Shown one piece after another: positions 44,894 through 57,400 of a stretch of 64,000 bases of DNA. Source of the DNA: Watersipora subatra (lineage: Eukaryota > Bryozoa > Gymnolaemata > Cheilostomatida > Watersiporidae). How positions within the stretch are numbered: the stretch's first letter is position 1; each line of letters starts with the position of its first letter. The translations under genes were made by a program, and so were the position numbers. The stretch is taken from NCBI RefSeq assembly GCF_963576615.1, contig NC_088717.1:1637001-1701000 (forward strand), read 5' to 3'. The notes under the pieces were generated by a model, which was not told where the DNA came from, did not search any database, and saw only the letters and a list, made by a program, of their open reading frames with translations.

Positions 44894-47043
44894 ATGGCTG
44901 CTCAAAATTTAGTTGTGTCTGTTCTGCTGCTGTTGAGTCTCTCTGCTGCCTATTCATACGTATATTTGACCACAAATGAGGGTAGGTGTGAAGAGATAAT
45001 CTACAGACATACTTAGAGTAGCAATAGATATACAGTCATACTTCAACTTACGAGCGTTCCGTGACTGAGCTCGTATGTCAATTTACTCGCATGTTGGTGC
45101 AATTTCTTTATATATAGAACAATTAAATATATATTAATTGGTTTCTATACTTTAAAAAATGCAAATAAAACACTCAAAACAAGATATTGTAATCGAAAAA
45201 GCATGTTGGTTATTGTCCTAACTTACCACATGCTTTCAAAAAGCAACAAATAAAAAACGATGCAAGGAAATGTGATTAATTTAAATGTAAAATTAAATAC
45301 ATACAGTAGCAGCTAACGCTAGCATTTGCCAGGGAGGGAGATATAAGTGTTATTCTGCATTACAACAGTTGAATTTGATAAATTTGGATTTATCAAAGTC
45401 TTAAAAAACAAACTTAAAAGCAAACCTAAAAGCAAACTTTCATTTTTCGTAATTAAAATTTCTTCGGCGTTCATAGTTGGAAGTTTCTCGCTGGTTAGCT
45501 AATTTTTCCTTTGTTTTCGCTTTCACGACTAGCCGGCCGTTTTAAGATAAACCTTATCTAAGGACGTTTGCCTTTGTCGCTCTTTCAACGTGTTGCGATT
45601 AGGACGAACACTGGTGTCGTCACGAAGGGTTAATGCACGACCACTAGCCAACTTGTCCGAAAGTCTATTTTTATAATTTTTATAGATAGCACCGGCCTTT
45701 TCGCCTTTATTGAAACATCGTTTCAGTTACGCTGTCACCGGCCAATTGTTTGTCTTTTATCCAATGCCTGAGCAGTCTCTCCATCAGCGGTCGTGAAGAT
45801 CGCTGCGTCGTTTAGAAACGCATTATGGTTAGACCTTTTGCAAACTAAATGCCCTGAATATAACCCTTCGGTTTGATAAATGTAGATGTATTTCTGTCAT
45901 ATTGCTAAGCTAGATCAATCACGCATACACATTTCGCATATTTTACAATAATTTTCCGTTTAATATCAATTGTTATCATTTGCTTTTTCTTTCCATTATC
46001 TTTCATTTTACTGGCAAACTTTCGGTCTACGCACCGTACTTTTAATTCACATAATTCTGCATTGAAAATTACGCACAAAAAACACGGTACAAAAGTATAA
46101 CTTGAGTAGTTAAAAAATACAGAGTGATGCTGTTCTCATAAAACACCTCCGGCATACTTTGCAACTGACTCACGTGCTCGTATCTCAAACATTGCTCGTA
46201 TGTTAGTGCTAAAACTTGCTTAAAAGTTGGCTCGTATCACAAGTTTCTCGTACGTTAGAGCACTCGTAAGTTGAAGTATTACTGTACTAGAGACTTTTCT
46301 AGTAGCAATATCAATCTTACGAGTAAACATGGAAGTAGGTTTCTCTAGTAACCTTCTGAAGGAGAGTGAAGGTGCTTTACATGATAACGGTACGTTGTCA
46401 CATTCTTGAGAGCTCAAGATATGTGTTGAAGCTTTTTCAAGGCTCAAGAGTATCATTTTTTGTCTGAATACATAATTTGTTATCTTTGGGTATTTACGTG
46501 TCCAGTTGAAACCTTTGTTCTTGCTATAGCCTTAGTTTAGACTAGATAAATCACAATGCTTTTAATCTGCTATATTGGTTTTTGCTTTTTTGTTATTTTT
46601 ACCACTGAGTAAGCCAGACTATATGGAGCTTGCTATTTTAGTTTGTTTTAGATTTTATTACCGATTAGATAAAAAAGCTTTTTAGATTGTTCTTGAGAAC
46701 ATCTTTGCGATATTATTGGGAATAAAATGTAGTTGTAAAACAGACCAAAAGGGTTTTAAATCTGTCATCACCTGATCAAACTGCTAAAACAGATGAATCA
46801 TAGACGCTGGTTACAGATGAAGTTGCTTTTGTACAGCCTTAAATACATAGCCTATTTGTAACTTTTGATCACATGTCATTATATGGCAACATGCCAAGAG
46901 ATTGCTGCTAACTTTGTTTGGCTTGCAGCAGTCCACTTATCAAGCTTAGATGAAGACCAAAAAAAGTCTAAAGTTTATAACAATGGCAGTAGGTTCAATA
47001 GTTCAACCATTGCTGCTGCTTCTACTACTACTACTACTACAAT

Positions 47044-47094
<51 letters not shown>

Positions 47095-47262
47095 CAGTAG
47101 TAGCAGTAGTAGTAATAATAGTAGTAATAGTGTTAGTAGTAATAATAATAGTAGTAGTAATTGTAGCAGTGGTAGTAATTGTAGCAGTGGTAATAATTGT
47201 ACTAGTAGTAGTAATAGTAATAGTAGTAATAGCAGTAATAGTAGTAATAGTAGCAGTAATAA

Positions 47263-47297
<35 letters not shown>

Positions 47298-49484
47298 ATA
47301 GTAGTAGTAGTAATAGTAGTAGTAGTAATAGTAGTAGTAGTAGTAATAGTAGTAGTAATAGTAGTAGTAGTAGTAATAATAATAGTAATAGTAGTAGTAG
47401 TAATAGTAATAATAATAGTAGCAATAATAATAGTAATAGTAATAGTAGTAGTAATAGTATTAGTAGTAGTAGTAATAGTAGTAGTAGTAATAGTAGTAGT
47501 AGTAGTAATAATAATAGTAATAGTAGTAGTAGTAGTAATAGTAATAGTAGCAATAATAATAGTAGCAGTAATAGTAGTAGTAATATTAGTAGTAGTAATA
47601 GTAGTAGTAATAGTAGTAGTAGTAATAATAATAATAGTAACAGTAGTAGTAGTAGTAGTAGTAGTACTAGTAGTAGTAATAGTAGTAGTAGTAGTAATAG
47701 TAGTAGTAATAATAATAGTAATAGTAGTAGTAATAGTAATAGTAGCAATAATAATAGTAGTAGTGATAGTAGTAGTAATAGCAGCAGTAATAGTAGTAGT
47801 AGCGATAGGAAACACTTTCTCATAAGCCTTTCTCGGCCACAAGATTGAAACGCAAATAATCAATAATCTGTTGAACGTTTAGAGAATCTATAAGTTTTAG
47901 CAAAATTATGGTTAACCTCTAGTTTACAAACTACAAATTATTATTACCTTTTGTGTCAAGTTTTTATAAATTACCAAAAAGGGAAAAAATCGTGCAGTGA
48001 TTTTTATGTAAAAGAAAGAAACAGCACAAGAAAGTATATTGGCAAGGAATGCTGCTGTAGCTATACTTGGAAACAAAAGAAAGTAATGAAAAATTAGTGA
48101 GGTTTCAAAGACTCCTTGTTATTATTATTACTCATTGTTATTACAGTTTTGTTTTAAAAGAGCTACATCGCTTAGCTCTTGTACGTATAAAAATATATTA
48201 CACTGTATAGTTTTGGTGGCACATCCAAACACAATTAACTTGACTGCTTGTATCATTACAAATCCAACTAAGTGAATCTTGGTCACAGGTTCTATCGTTA
48301 AATCAAGACCACTAGAATGCTTTTGATCTTAATTTTCTAAGGTCTCCTAAGTACCAGTAACAGTACAAGGAGAAGTACTACTAACTTTACTAACAATAAT
48401 ATAGTGGTATTGGCAACACTATTAGTAGTTGTAACAGCATTGACAAGAGAAGTACTGTTAGTACTATGGTCAACAACACTAGTAGTACTAGTATAACTAC
48501 CAGTTGCAGTACCAGTATATTAGCAACTGTGGCCCACCTCATTGCAAAACTATGCGGGTAATTTTTAAAAGTTGTATCTTTTTCTTTCTAGTCTGTCGAA
48601 ACAATACTGGTTACACAGAATGGAAAAACATGGCGTGCGAAAGGTGTTCCTGTGGGGATGACACTCTAATGAGTTGTGCTGGGTAAGTACCAAAGAATTT
48701 TCATGAAGCGGATGTGGCTGTTGATAGTAAACTTTGGTCTAAAATGATTTTCCGTGAAAGCAAAATATCTCTTTGTTAGCTTTGGAATAATCTATATTGC
48801 AAACCCCAAAACCTAGCAACTACATGCTAATGTTGAAGTACATTAAGATTCATTGTTTCTAGGAAAATTTTATAATGATATAAATAGTATAGCAAAGGTC
48901 ATGTAGTATTTTATGACAATTTAATTACCATAAGTTTTATTTCTACATATTTCGCTGTTTTTTTTCAAATTTCTAAGGAAATAATGTAACACCCTGGCAC
49001 TTTGTAGTGATTTCTAATGAGATAGACCGAACTCTCAGTAATAAACTGCAGTTTAAAAATATCTTCTTCAGAAAAGTGAGATATTTTGCTCATTTTGGTA
49101 TAATCTATATTGGATAACAGATCAAAGTCTAGACATTGAAAGCATCTGACAATCTCAGGACTACATTAATTCTCACTTTCTTTCTGAAGTGTTTCCTATT
49201 TGTGTAAATAATATGACAAAAATCATACCTTTGCTAGTGAGTTGTTAAGTAACACAGATCCTCTATTTGCCAAAGTTTCCAAAGATATGGTTGAATACTT
49301 TGATATTTTATGATGGCATAATCAGATGGTGTCTAAAATGCTGGTGTGTTTTAGATGTGGAACTATACATATAGTACTAACTCAGGAACAAATAGACAGA
49401 GGATGTGAAGTTAAACAAGTGGAACGAACTCCTGATCTGCGATACCCAGAATGCTGCAGAAAATACATACATTGCCCAGAATAA
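44894..49484 (+). CDS. Secreted VWC-domain protein, gene 5
   Basis: Exons 44894-44981, 48592-48682 and 49355-49484, introns 3,610 and 672 bp. The product is 102 residues: signal peptide (MAAQNLVVSVLLLLSLSAA), spacer YSYVYLTTNEG, exon 2 VCRNNTGYTEWKNMAC and CERCSCGDD, exon 3 CGTIHIVLTQEQIDRGC and YPECCRKYIHCPE. All ten cysteines and the NNT sequon of gene 3 are kept. Changes are concentrated at the start of exon 3, while the last 26 residues are identical to gene 3. Intron 1 has the mariner element 45033-46284 and the trinucleotide array 47017-47812. Intron 2 lacks the SINE of gene 3. Confidence 0.88.
45033..46284. mobile_element. Tc1/mariner-type element in intron 1 of gene 5
   Basis: 1,252 bp with ends CAGTCATACTTCAACTTACG at the left and CGTAAGTTGAAGTATTACTG at the right, flanked by TA (45031-45032 and 46285-46286). 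Gene 3 shows the unoccupied site (GATATACTAG near 27080). A worn minus-strand frame near 45530-45670 (LASGRALTLRDDTSVRP) is not a transposase part that I recognise, so it is probably non-autonomous. Confidence 0.85.
47017..47812. repeat. TAG/TAA trinucleotide array, intron 1 of gene 5
   Basis: It starts with (ACT)n-(GCT)n (47017-47092), switches strand at GCTGCCAGTAG, and continues as AGTAGTAAT-type triplets to 47812. Position and strand switch are shared with gene 3, but internal blocks differ. The 280-330-codon homopolymer-like frames are artefacts. Confidence 0.95.
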
Positions 49485-49632
49485 TCAAAAGTAATGCATG
49501 CCAAATATTTTGCCACTAAATATGTATTTTTGCTGTGCTAGTAAATTATACATATGCTCTGTTGTTTTTGCTTTCAAATATAAAATGAATTAATTTGTTG
49601 TCTTCAACTGCATTGCATTAGGGTCTGAATGG

Positions 49633-51400
49633 CAAAAAAAAACTGCCATCGTAACTGTATGTGATCATTATCAGTTGGTGAGTCTACCATAATTGGAACA
49701 CAAAAATAAGAATCATAAATATGTAGGTCTCCACTATTTGTAAAACAAAAAGTTATTTAGCTCCAAGCCATTCAGCATCGAGAAGGGATAGACTATGCAA
49801 TCAGAGCGTCATAGTAAATACTCATTCAGCTAGAGTTATCTTCCATTTGCTGAATCCTAGAAACAATGCAAGTTACACATACTCATTAAGCTAATAAGAA
49901 ATGTAAAGTAAATTTCAGTCATCCTCAGACAGTGTACAGCTCTATGAATAGCTCTATAGAATTTATGTTTATGACTACTCACACAGGCCACTACATCATA
50001 CATTGATCTGAATCTGGTTTTCTAGCTCAATATGGATCAAGAGTGCACAACTCCTCAAACATATCAAATTTAGAAACCTTTTATGCATATCCAGTAAATC
50101 CTTGCTCTTTCACCTTCCTAACGTGAGTATTTCGAAAGGAAATGCTTTTGACATATGGTCTCTCCATAATATATAACTTCACAAACTGTAGAGCAGGCAA
50201 CCATAGATCGGAGAGCAAGTAATTTAACAGTCACTCTTCAACAGAAAAGTTAGTATGCTGCACGACTTTTCAGCATGTTTAAACTTGTGTATGTTGAAGC
50301 ACATATTTTTATATGATCAGACTTTAGTTTATTTAATTCGCTTTAGAGAAATTACAATAAGTATTTATGCAATTATATAGACAGTAGAAACAAGCGCAGT
50401 ATGTAAAATTACACACAACACTAAACTAAATTATTTCAAGAAAAGCAATAATAATGAATAACAATAAGATTTTATGGTCTCCTTGCGGTCATAATAAAGA
50501 TAGATAAATGATGACATAGGAGACACACTAGGGCTGATATGGAGACGGTGATAGAGTTATGGAGTTGTTCTATTTTAGATTCTAAATAGATACACTGTAA
50601 ATTACCATGACTTACTTACACTTTCATTTGATATATTTTACTTAGTATCTTTACTTATCTCTGCCCTTCATGATAACTATATATTGGTGTTGAGGCCATA
50701 GACATAGACATTGCAGTTATTATGGTTCTAGGAAGATAGCATCATCGCCACCTGTACTATTTAATCTGTCGACTACAAATAGCTATATTAGCTGTTGTTT
50801 GTAAAATCATATATACTGGTATTCCCAACATGTCAGATTAAGGCGGTGTGTTTGCAACAGTTTAACAATTATCCTACTGGAACTTTTAGACCCCACTCTC
50901 ATATAGAACACAACAAATGACTTCAAATATTTGTTAAAAATAGTTTTTCCAGAAAGTGTTTATGTGAAACGCATTTACGAATGAAAAATGATTGGGTTTA
51001 CTGCATTTGAAAAAACTAGCTAAAATGATGTTCTTTTAAATCTAGGTAACAAAGGATGACAACTCCAGGCCGAAAGTAATTACAAAGAACAATTGTTCCA
51101 ACTTTTCAAAAGGAGGTTTTTTAAGTGGTTGTTGAAACTGCAACTAAAGCATTGTATCTTGTAAATATTTATCTTATTGTTTCAAAGGTACATTCTTCTA
51201 TCTTACACTTCTATTTTCTACCTTCTTAACTGTTTATAACAGCCACTAGAGATACAAAGATAAACTACCTTCTTCTAACAACTGACTACAAACTATGTTT
51301 GTTGTTTTAGAACTCGATTAAAAAACTGCTGTACTGGTAATCCTATTTTAACTGTGTGCTAAAAAGCCATGGATAAATATGAAAGTGTGAGAAACAGCAT
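49633..51400. other. Spacer between genes 5 and 6, nothing recognised
   Basis: AT-rich, with no repeat or transposon end identified. A short segment near 50080-50160 resembles the window's end (63880-63980), which may mark the edge of a further duplicated unit. Similarity to genes 3 and 5 begins again near 51375, about 85 bp before the gene 6 ATG. Confidence 0.45.
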
Positions 51401-51458
51401 ATGTTCAGAATCACACTCTTCAAGTGGATGACACACGAGGCGCAATCAGTCTAGCATC

Positions 51459-54400
51459 ATGGCTGCTCAGAGTTTAGTTGTGCCTGTTCTGCTGCTGTTG
51501 TTAAGCTTCCCCGCTACTTACTCATATGCCTATGCTCGTAAAGATATTGGTATGTATAGTAGTAATCGTATGCATGAGTAGTTAGAGTAGTAATAGTATA
51601 CATGATTAGTTATAGTAGTAATAGTATACATGATTAGTTATAGTAGTAATAGTATACAGGAGTAGTTATAGGAGTAATAGTATACAGGAGTAGTTATAGT
51701 AGTAATAGTATACATGATTAGTTATAGTAGTAATAGTATACATGATTAGTTATAGTAGTAATAGTATACAGGAGTAGTTATAGTAGTAATAGTATACAGG
51801 AGTAGTTATAGTAGTAATAGTATACAGGAGTAGTTATAGTAGTAATAGTATACATGATTAGTTATAGTAGTAATAGTATACAGGAGTAGTTATAGTAGTA
51901 ATAGTATACAGGAGTAGTTATAGTAGTAATAGTATACAAGTGTAATTATAGTAGTGATAGTCTATAGTCTGTAAGAATGACTATAGTAGTGGTAAATGTA
52001 CTACATGCGCAGTTGTACTAACAGCAGCCATAGAAACAGATTTGTCTCAGGCTTTTTTGAAGATCACTGAGGCTTTTCGGCTCAAGACAACGATATACTA
52101 GGTATAGTGGTAGTAATAATAGTAATAGTAGTCTTAGCAGTAGTGATAGAAGCAAAATTAGTAGTAATAGTAGTACTAGTAACAGTAGTAGTAACAGTAG
52201 TAGTAATAGTAGTACTAGTAGTAGTAATAGTAGTAGTAACATTAGTAGTAATAGTAGTAATAATAATAGTAGTAGTAAACCCTCTGGCTGTTCCATATAC
52301 ACCTGTACATCTTCTGACAGTTTTCCATTCAAAAAAGCCGTTTGTACATCCATTCGGTGTATCATCATATCTCTCTCAACAGCATCCGATAAGAGTGCTC
52401 GCAGAGATGTTTTGTGAATCACAGAGGCGTATGTTTCATCATAATCTACCCCAGCCTTTTGTGCATATCCCTTTGCTACAAGTTGAGCTTTGAATCTACT
52501 TATAGACCCATCAGACGAGTGTTTAGCCTTGAAAACCCACTTAGAGCCAATCGCTTTGAGCTCGGGCGGAAGATCAACTAGTTCCCATGTACCATTGCTG
52601 ATCAGTGATTGATACTCATCATTGCTGGCTTTGATCCAGGCATCCCGATTTGTGCTAGCCTGTGCTTGCGACAAACTAAAGGCTCCACAATGTTGATTGC
52701 TGAGTGAGCAGAGTGACCAAGGTTTGTGAAATCATCAATACCAAACCGAACAATGGGTTGAGTGGAACGTGGTGATCGCCTATGTGTAACCGTCGGTGTT
52801 GGAGGAGCCTTTTCATTTTCTGATAGGTCAATATTCACTGCTTCAGAGTTGTCTACACTTGGCTTTGACGACTGATTTGGTAAACCGAGCTTGGTTTCAT
52901 CAAAGGTGACATCACGTCTTACCTCTATTTTTCTAGTGATCAGATCGTAGAGTCTGTAGGCTTTAGACCTAAGGCTATACCACACAAACACCATTGATTC
53001 TGCTTTCTCATCGAGTTTACGTCTCAGCTGATCGGGTATGTGAGCATAGGCTAAACATCGAAAAATTTTCACGTGTCCAAGATCAGGTTTTCTGTTGTTC
53101 CATTTTTCATAAGGAGTTGTATTCCATTCAAGTGCTCGTGTGGGGAGGCGATTACGAATGTATACCGCGGTCGATATTGCCTCTGCCCAGAATGACTTTG
53201 GAAGGTGAGATTCAGAAATTAACAAGCGAGCGACCTCACAAACAGTACGATTAAATCTCTCAGCACAGCCGTTTTGTTGTGGAGAATAGCGAGTGGTGAC
53301 TTGGTGATGTATACCTTGGGCTGAAAGGTAACTCTCAAACTCATTAGATGTATATTCTCCACCACCATCGTTTCTAAGTGTACCTATAGTCTGACCAGTT
53401 TGATTTGTCACTAATGATTCGTAAGTTCTAAACACCTGGAACACGCTAGATTTGTCACGTAAAAAATATATCTGCACATGCCTACTAAAATCATCAATAA
53501 ATGAAACAAAATACTTGCTACCACCTAAAGATTCATTCTGCATAGGGCCACACACATCCGTATGTACCAATTCAAGAACCTTACTTGATTTAATGCCACG
53601 GTCAGTTTGAAATGGACGTCGAGACATTTTACCTTGCACGCAAGCTTCACAGACACCTATTTCACCGGTAACATTGCAACCATTTTTACACCAATGATTC
53701 ATGTTTTTGAGGCTACTTACGTTTACATGAGCGAGATGTTGATGCCACAGTAGGGAGGAGGACGCGGCAGCATTAGCAGTATGAATAGCAAACTCAACAT
53801 CAAGATAATATAGCCTGTTTACTACAGATCCTGATGCTATCAACATCTTTCTTTGATTCTTAATCCAGCATCTCGAATGTCCAAACTGTACTATATATCC
53901 TTTTTGTGTAGCCGCTTTTACAGAAAATAGATTTCCGTGTAGGTCAGGTATGTGTAGTACATTGTAAAGTGTAGCATGTCTAGTTTTATTTCCATGAATT
54001 TTTATTTGCAGCTGAACAATACCTTTTTCGACTACTTGAACTTGAGACCCATCGGCAACAACAACGTACTCAGGTGAATCTAGCTTAAAATAATCACAAA
54101 ATACAGCTTTATTTTTCGCCATGTGACTGGTAGCACCGCTGTCGATCAGCCATTTTTGAGAGTCAACATCTGTCTCCAATACAGTAAATGCCGATTCATC
54201 ATCTTTGCTATTATCATCATATGTAGATATTTTGGCCTGGTGTGGATTTGAGTTACTGTTGTAATATCCATGACCTCGTTCTCGGCCGCGACGCGATTCA
54301 CGGCTCTGATTATAGTTGTTTTTAGTACAACCATTTTGATAATGTTGTTGTGAACTAAGGCTAATCTAGTTCAGTGGGTCCTTAACAAGTAGCTACTTAG

Positions 54401-57400
54401 CAGGAGACAAAACAAACACGTTAACACTCACCGAGCTTCTAGTCGTAAGAGAGCGATGAGAGGTTTTCTCCCAGCGGTCTCGCGTCTTTCTCGTTTCCGG
54501 TCAAGCCGGAGTTCTAGCGAACCGAGTCGATGATATCACATCTCCTTTTGTTTGTTGGATGCCGATCTTTAACAGGAGGTGTTCAGTGGATTCTGAGAAA
54601 TCCCGTGAGGCCAAACCCTCAGCAGCCTGTATAGCCTGTAGGCGACTACTTGCTGGTCTTCTGCACTCTCAAGTGCACATGGGTAAACATGGGTTTCCCC
54701 CAGAGTCCGGTGTATCTGTGAGTAGAGCCTGGTAATTCTACTTTGCTTCTAGGGCGCTTTGGTACTCCGGGTATCCTTGGAAACGCGAGGTTTCGTAAAA
54801 GGAGTCTGGGAACTCCTTTAAAAGGGTTGAGAGTCTAGGATCTCTCCAAATGTTGCCAAGAGTCTGGAATCTCTCCGACGTGGCTTCCCACCTTGTGAAG
54901 ATCACACCGCGCTTTTGCCTGGACCGAGCAACAGGCCCTCGTTGGCAGTGTCCATGTCCTCTCTCTCTCCCGCACAGTCTCCTTCTAGAGAAAGGTCTCT
55001 GGCTGCGTTGGTTAGTTCAGCGCGGTCTCCTGTGGACAGGTTTCCGGCCAAAGTCGCCTGTTCAGCACGGTCTCCTGCAAGCAGGTTTCCGGCCACAGTC
55101 GCCTGTTCAGCGCGGTCTACTGTCGCGGGGTCTCCAGCTGTGGCGGAGGACGTGGAGCCGCCTCCTTCCAATAGAAGACTTTCTATTTTGAAGTGGTCTC
55201 TTCCATCGTTGGAGTCTCCACTAGATGCCTCGCTGCTGTCCTTGGCAGGGGACGGCGGTGGAATGGCAGTAGCTGCAGGTGTTTTCTGAGACGCGAGTGT
55301 TTGGGGAGCCACCCGGGGACCAGGGGAGCCAGCCGAGGCTAGGACTTCCCAAAGAGGGCGAACTCTCTCATGCTCCCGCCTCTTTGCGTGGAGCTCATTC
55401 TCCCGTCTCTCCAGCTCTTTCGTTTCTGTGTCGTACCGCTTTTTCAGTGCAGCACGTGCTTCTCTGAGGGTCCGCGAGTCTCCCTCAAAATCAGTCTGGG
55501 AACCGGAGTCCCCCTGTCATTGTGTGGATGTCTTCCAAGGTGAAGACATCGGTGGCACTCGCAGTCTGTCTGGCTACGGGTGGGTTGTTCGGGGTACGGG
55601 ATGTCGTGTGCCGCCTGCTCCATCCTTCCTCCCGTCTTTCCACTTTTCGTTGGCCTGAGGCCTGTCCTGTTTTTGAAGGATTACCTGCAGGTACTGAAGG
55701 CCTGAAGGGCTTTCCTCCTCTCCTTCTCGACGCGTTCCGGCAGACCTCTACTGTGTGGCCCTTTACTCCACACATATTGCAGACTATGCGGGAGCACCGT
55801 TTTCTTTCGTGACCCTCCAGCCTGCACTTTTTGCACCGGACGCGGGTGCACCGGTCGGTTGCATGGGAGGTCTCCCCACATCTCCAGCATCTTGGGCAGT
55901 TCTTCCCCAAGTGATCTCCTGACTCCTTGCAGTGTGTATTGGGACACTTCATAATATTGGATCAATGTAGTAGGAATTAGTAATCTACAAAAAGGAGAAC
56001 ACTATTTATAATAGAGGAATCTATCGTGCCTCTTTGTCTTGACAGTCCGACCACTTCTGGTCACTCTGTCACCAGTCTGAGCAACGGGGTTTGCAACCCA
56101 GCTGCTACTACTGGTTTGTCCCGCTTCTGCAGGTCTGTCAGGCAAAGCCTCACCCTCTGTTAGGCGGTCAGAAAATAAGGTATCTAAAGCTAAATCACTT
56201 TCTACACTATCAGTTATGCTCAGGTTAGCAGGTAGCGTGTTATTGTAACCACCATTGCTGCAGATACCATCACCCCAAGCATTAGTGCCACTGTTATAAG
56301 TGTTATCACTACTGGCGTGAGCCTCGTTGTCTATTGCGTCCTCCACATTACCAGTGTTATCTCTAATTGAAGCGGGGGTAGTAGAATTAGGCACCCTAGG
56401 GGTTAGCAAAGCGGGAAAAGCTTGTCTATCTACGACCCTTTTACTCACGGCAGCCTTTTCGGCATTTTCCACACTGGTAGGCTGTATGAAAAAATAGTCA
56501 TCCTCTCTACAATCAGAGTCAGAAAGCACAAATAAATGCTTACAGTTGCGACGAAGGTCGCTCTGTCCTACACGAACCCAATAGCTCTCCGGAGAGCTGT
56601 CCGCCCGGACTACAACCCCTTCCTTACCGACATCGGATGGAGCATTAACCCATACCCGCTGCCCCGGTAGGAGGTCTGACAGAGGCTTAGCCCTGTGTTT
56701 AGCGTTCCATTTCTTACGCTTAGCCTCTTTGGCTTCGAGTTCTTTATGTTCAAATAGATCGTAGTCTACAACTCGGGGAACAGGTTTTCCTGACGTTGTC
56801 CTGATCGATCTAGCAAACATTAACTCGCTCGGGGAGTAACCCGATTTGAGTGGTGTTGATCGGTAATCAAGGAGTGATTTGTCCTTGTCCGTTGACATGT
56901 CCCACATCCGTTTGATGGTTTTGGCTGCCCGTTCTGCTAGTCCGTTGGATGGCGCATACCTTGGGCTGCTGGTGGCTATTTGGAAACCCCATGCTTGCGC
57001 AAAGTTGCGATATTCCTGGCTAGCAAAACATGGTCCGGTATCACTCCTGACTAATTTTGGCACCCCCAGCCTGGCAAACACCGGCCTCATTGCCTGAATT
57101 ACAAGACAAGAAGTCTGAGCTTGAATCCGGAGTACTTCAATCCATCTGGAGTAATAATCCATCATGACTAGGTACAAGTTACCTTGATGTTCCATAACAT
57201 CACACCCAATCTCCAACCAAGGAGTTTCAGGAAGCTGAGCATGCTCCATGGGCTGGTGTTTGATAGAACAGTGTCTAATACAGACATTACATCGAGAGAC
57301 ATAATAGTCTATATCACCACTCATTGAGGGCCACCAAGTGAATTGCCTCATTTTTACTCGCTTCTTTTTGATCCCCTGATGGCTTTCATAGAACCGTGCC

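Noticed and set aside
46865-47863. Ser/Asn, Leu and Thr homopolymer-like frames of 280-330 codons
   Set aside because: Same artefact from the array in intron 1 of gene 5.
55681-55965. 94-codon minus-strand frame overlapping the zinc-knuckle region
   Set aside because: It is a shifted frame of the same DNA and shows no domain, whereas the overlapping frame has the CCHC array.
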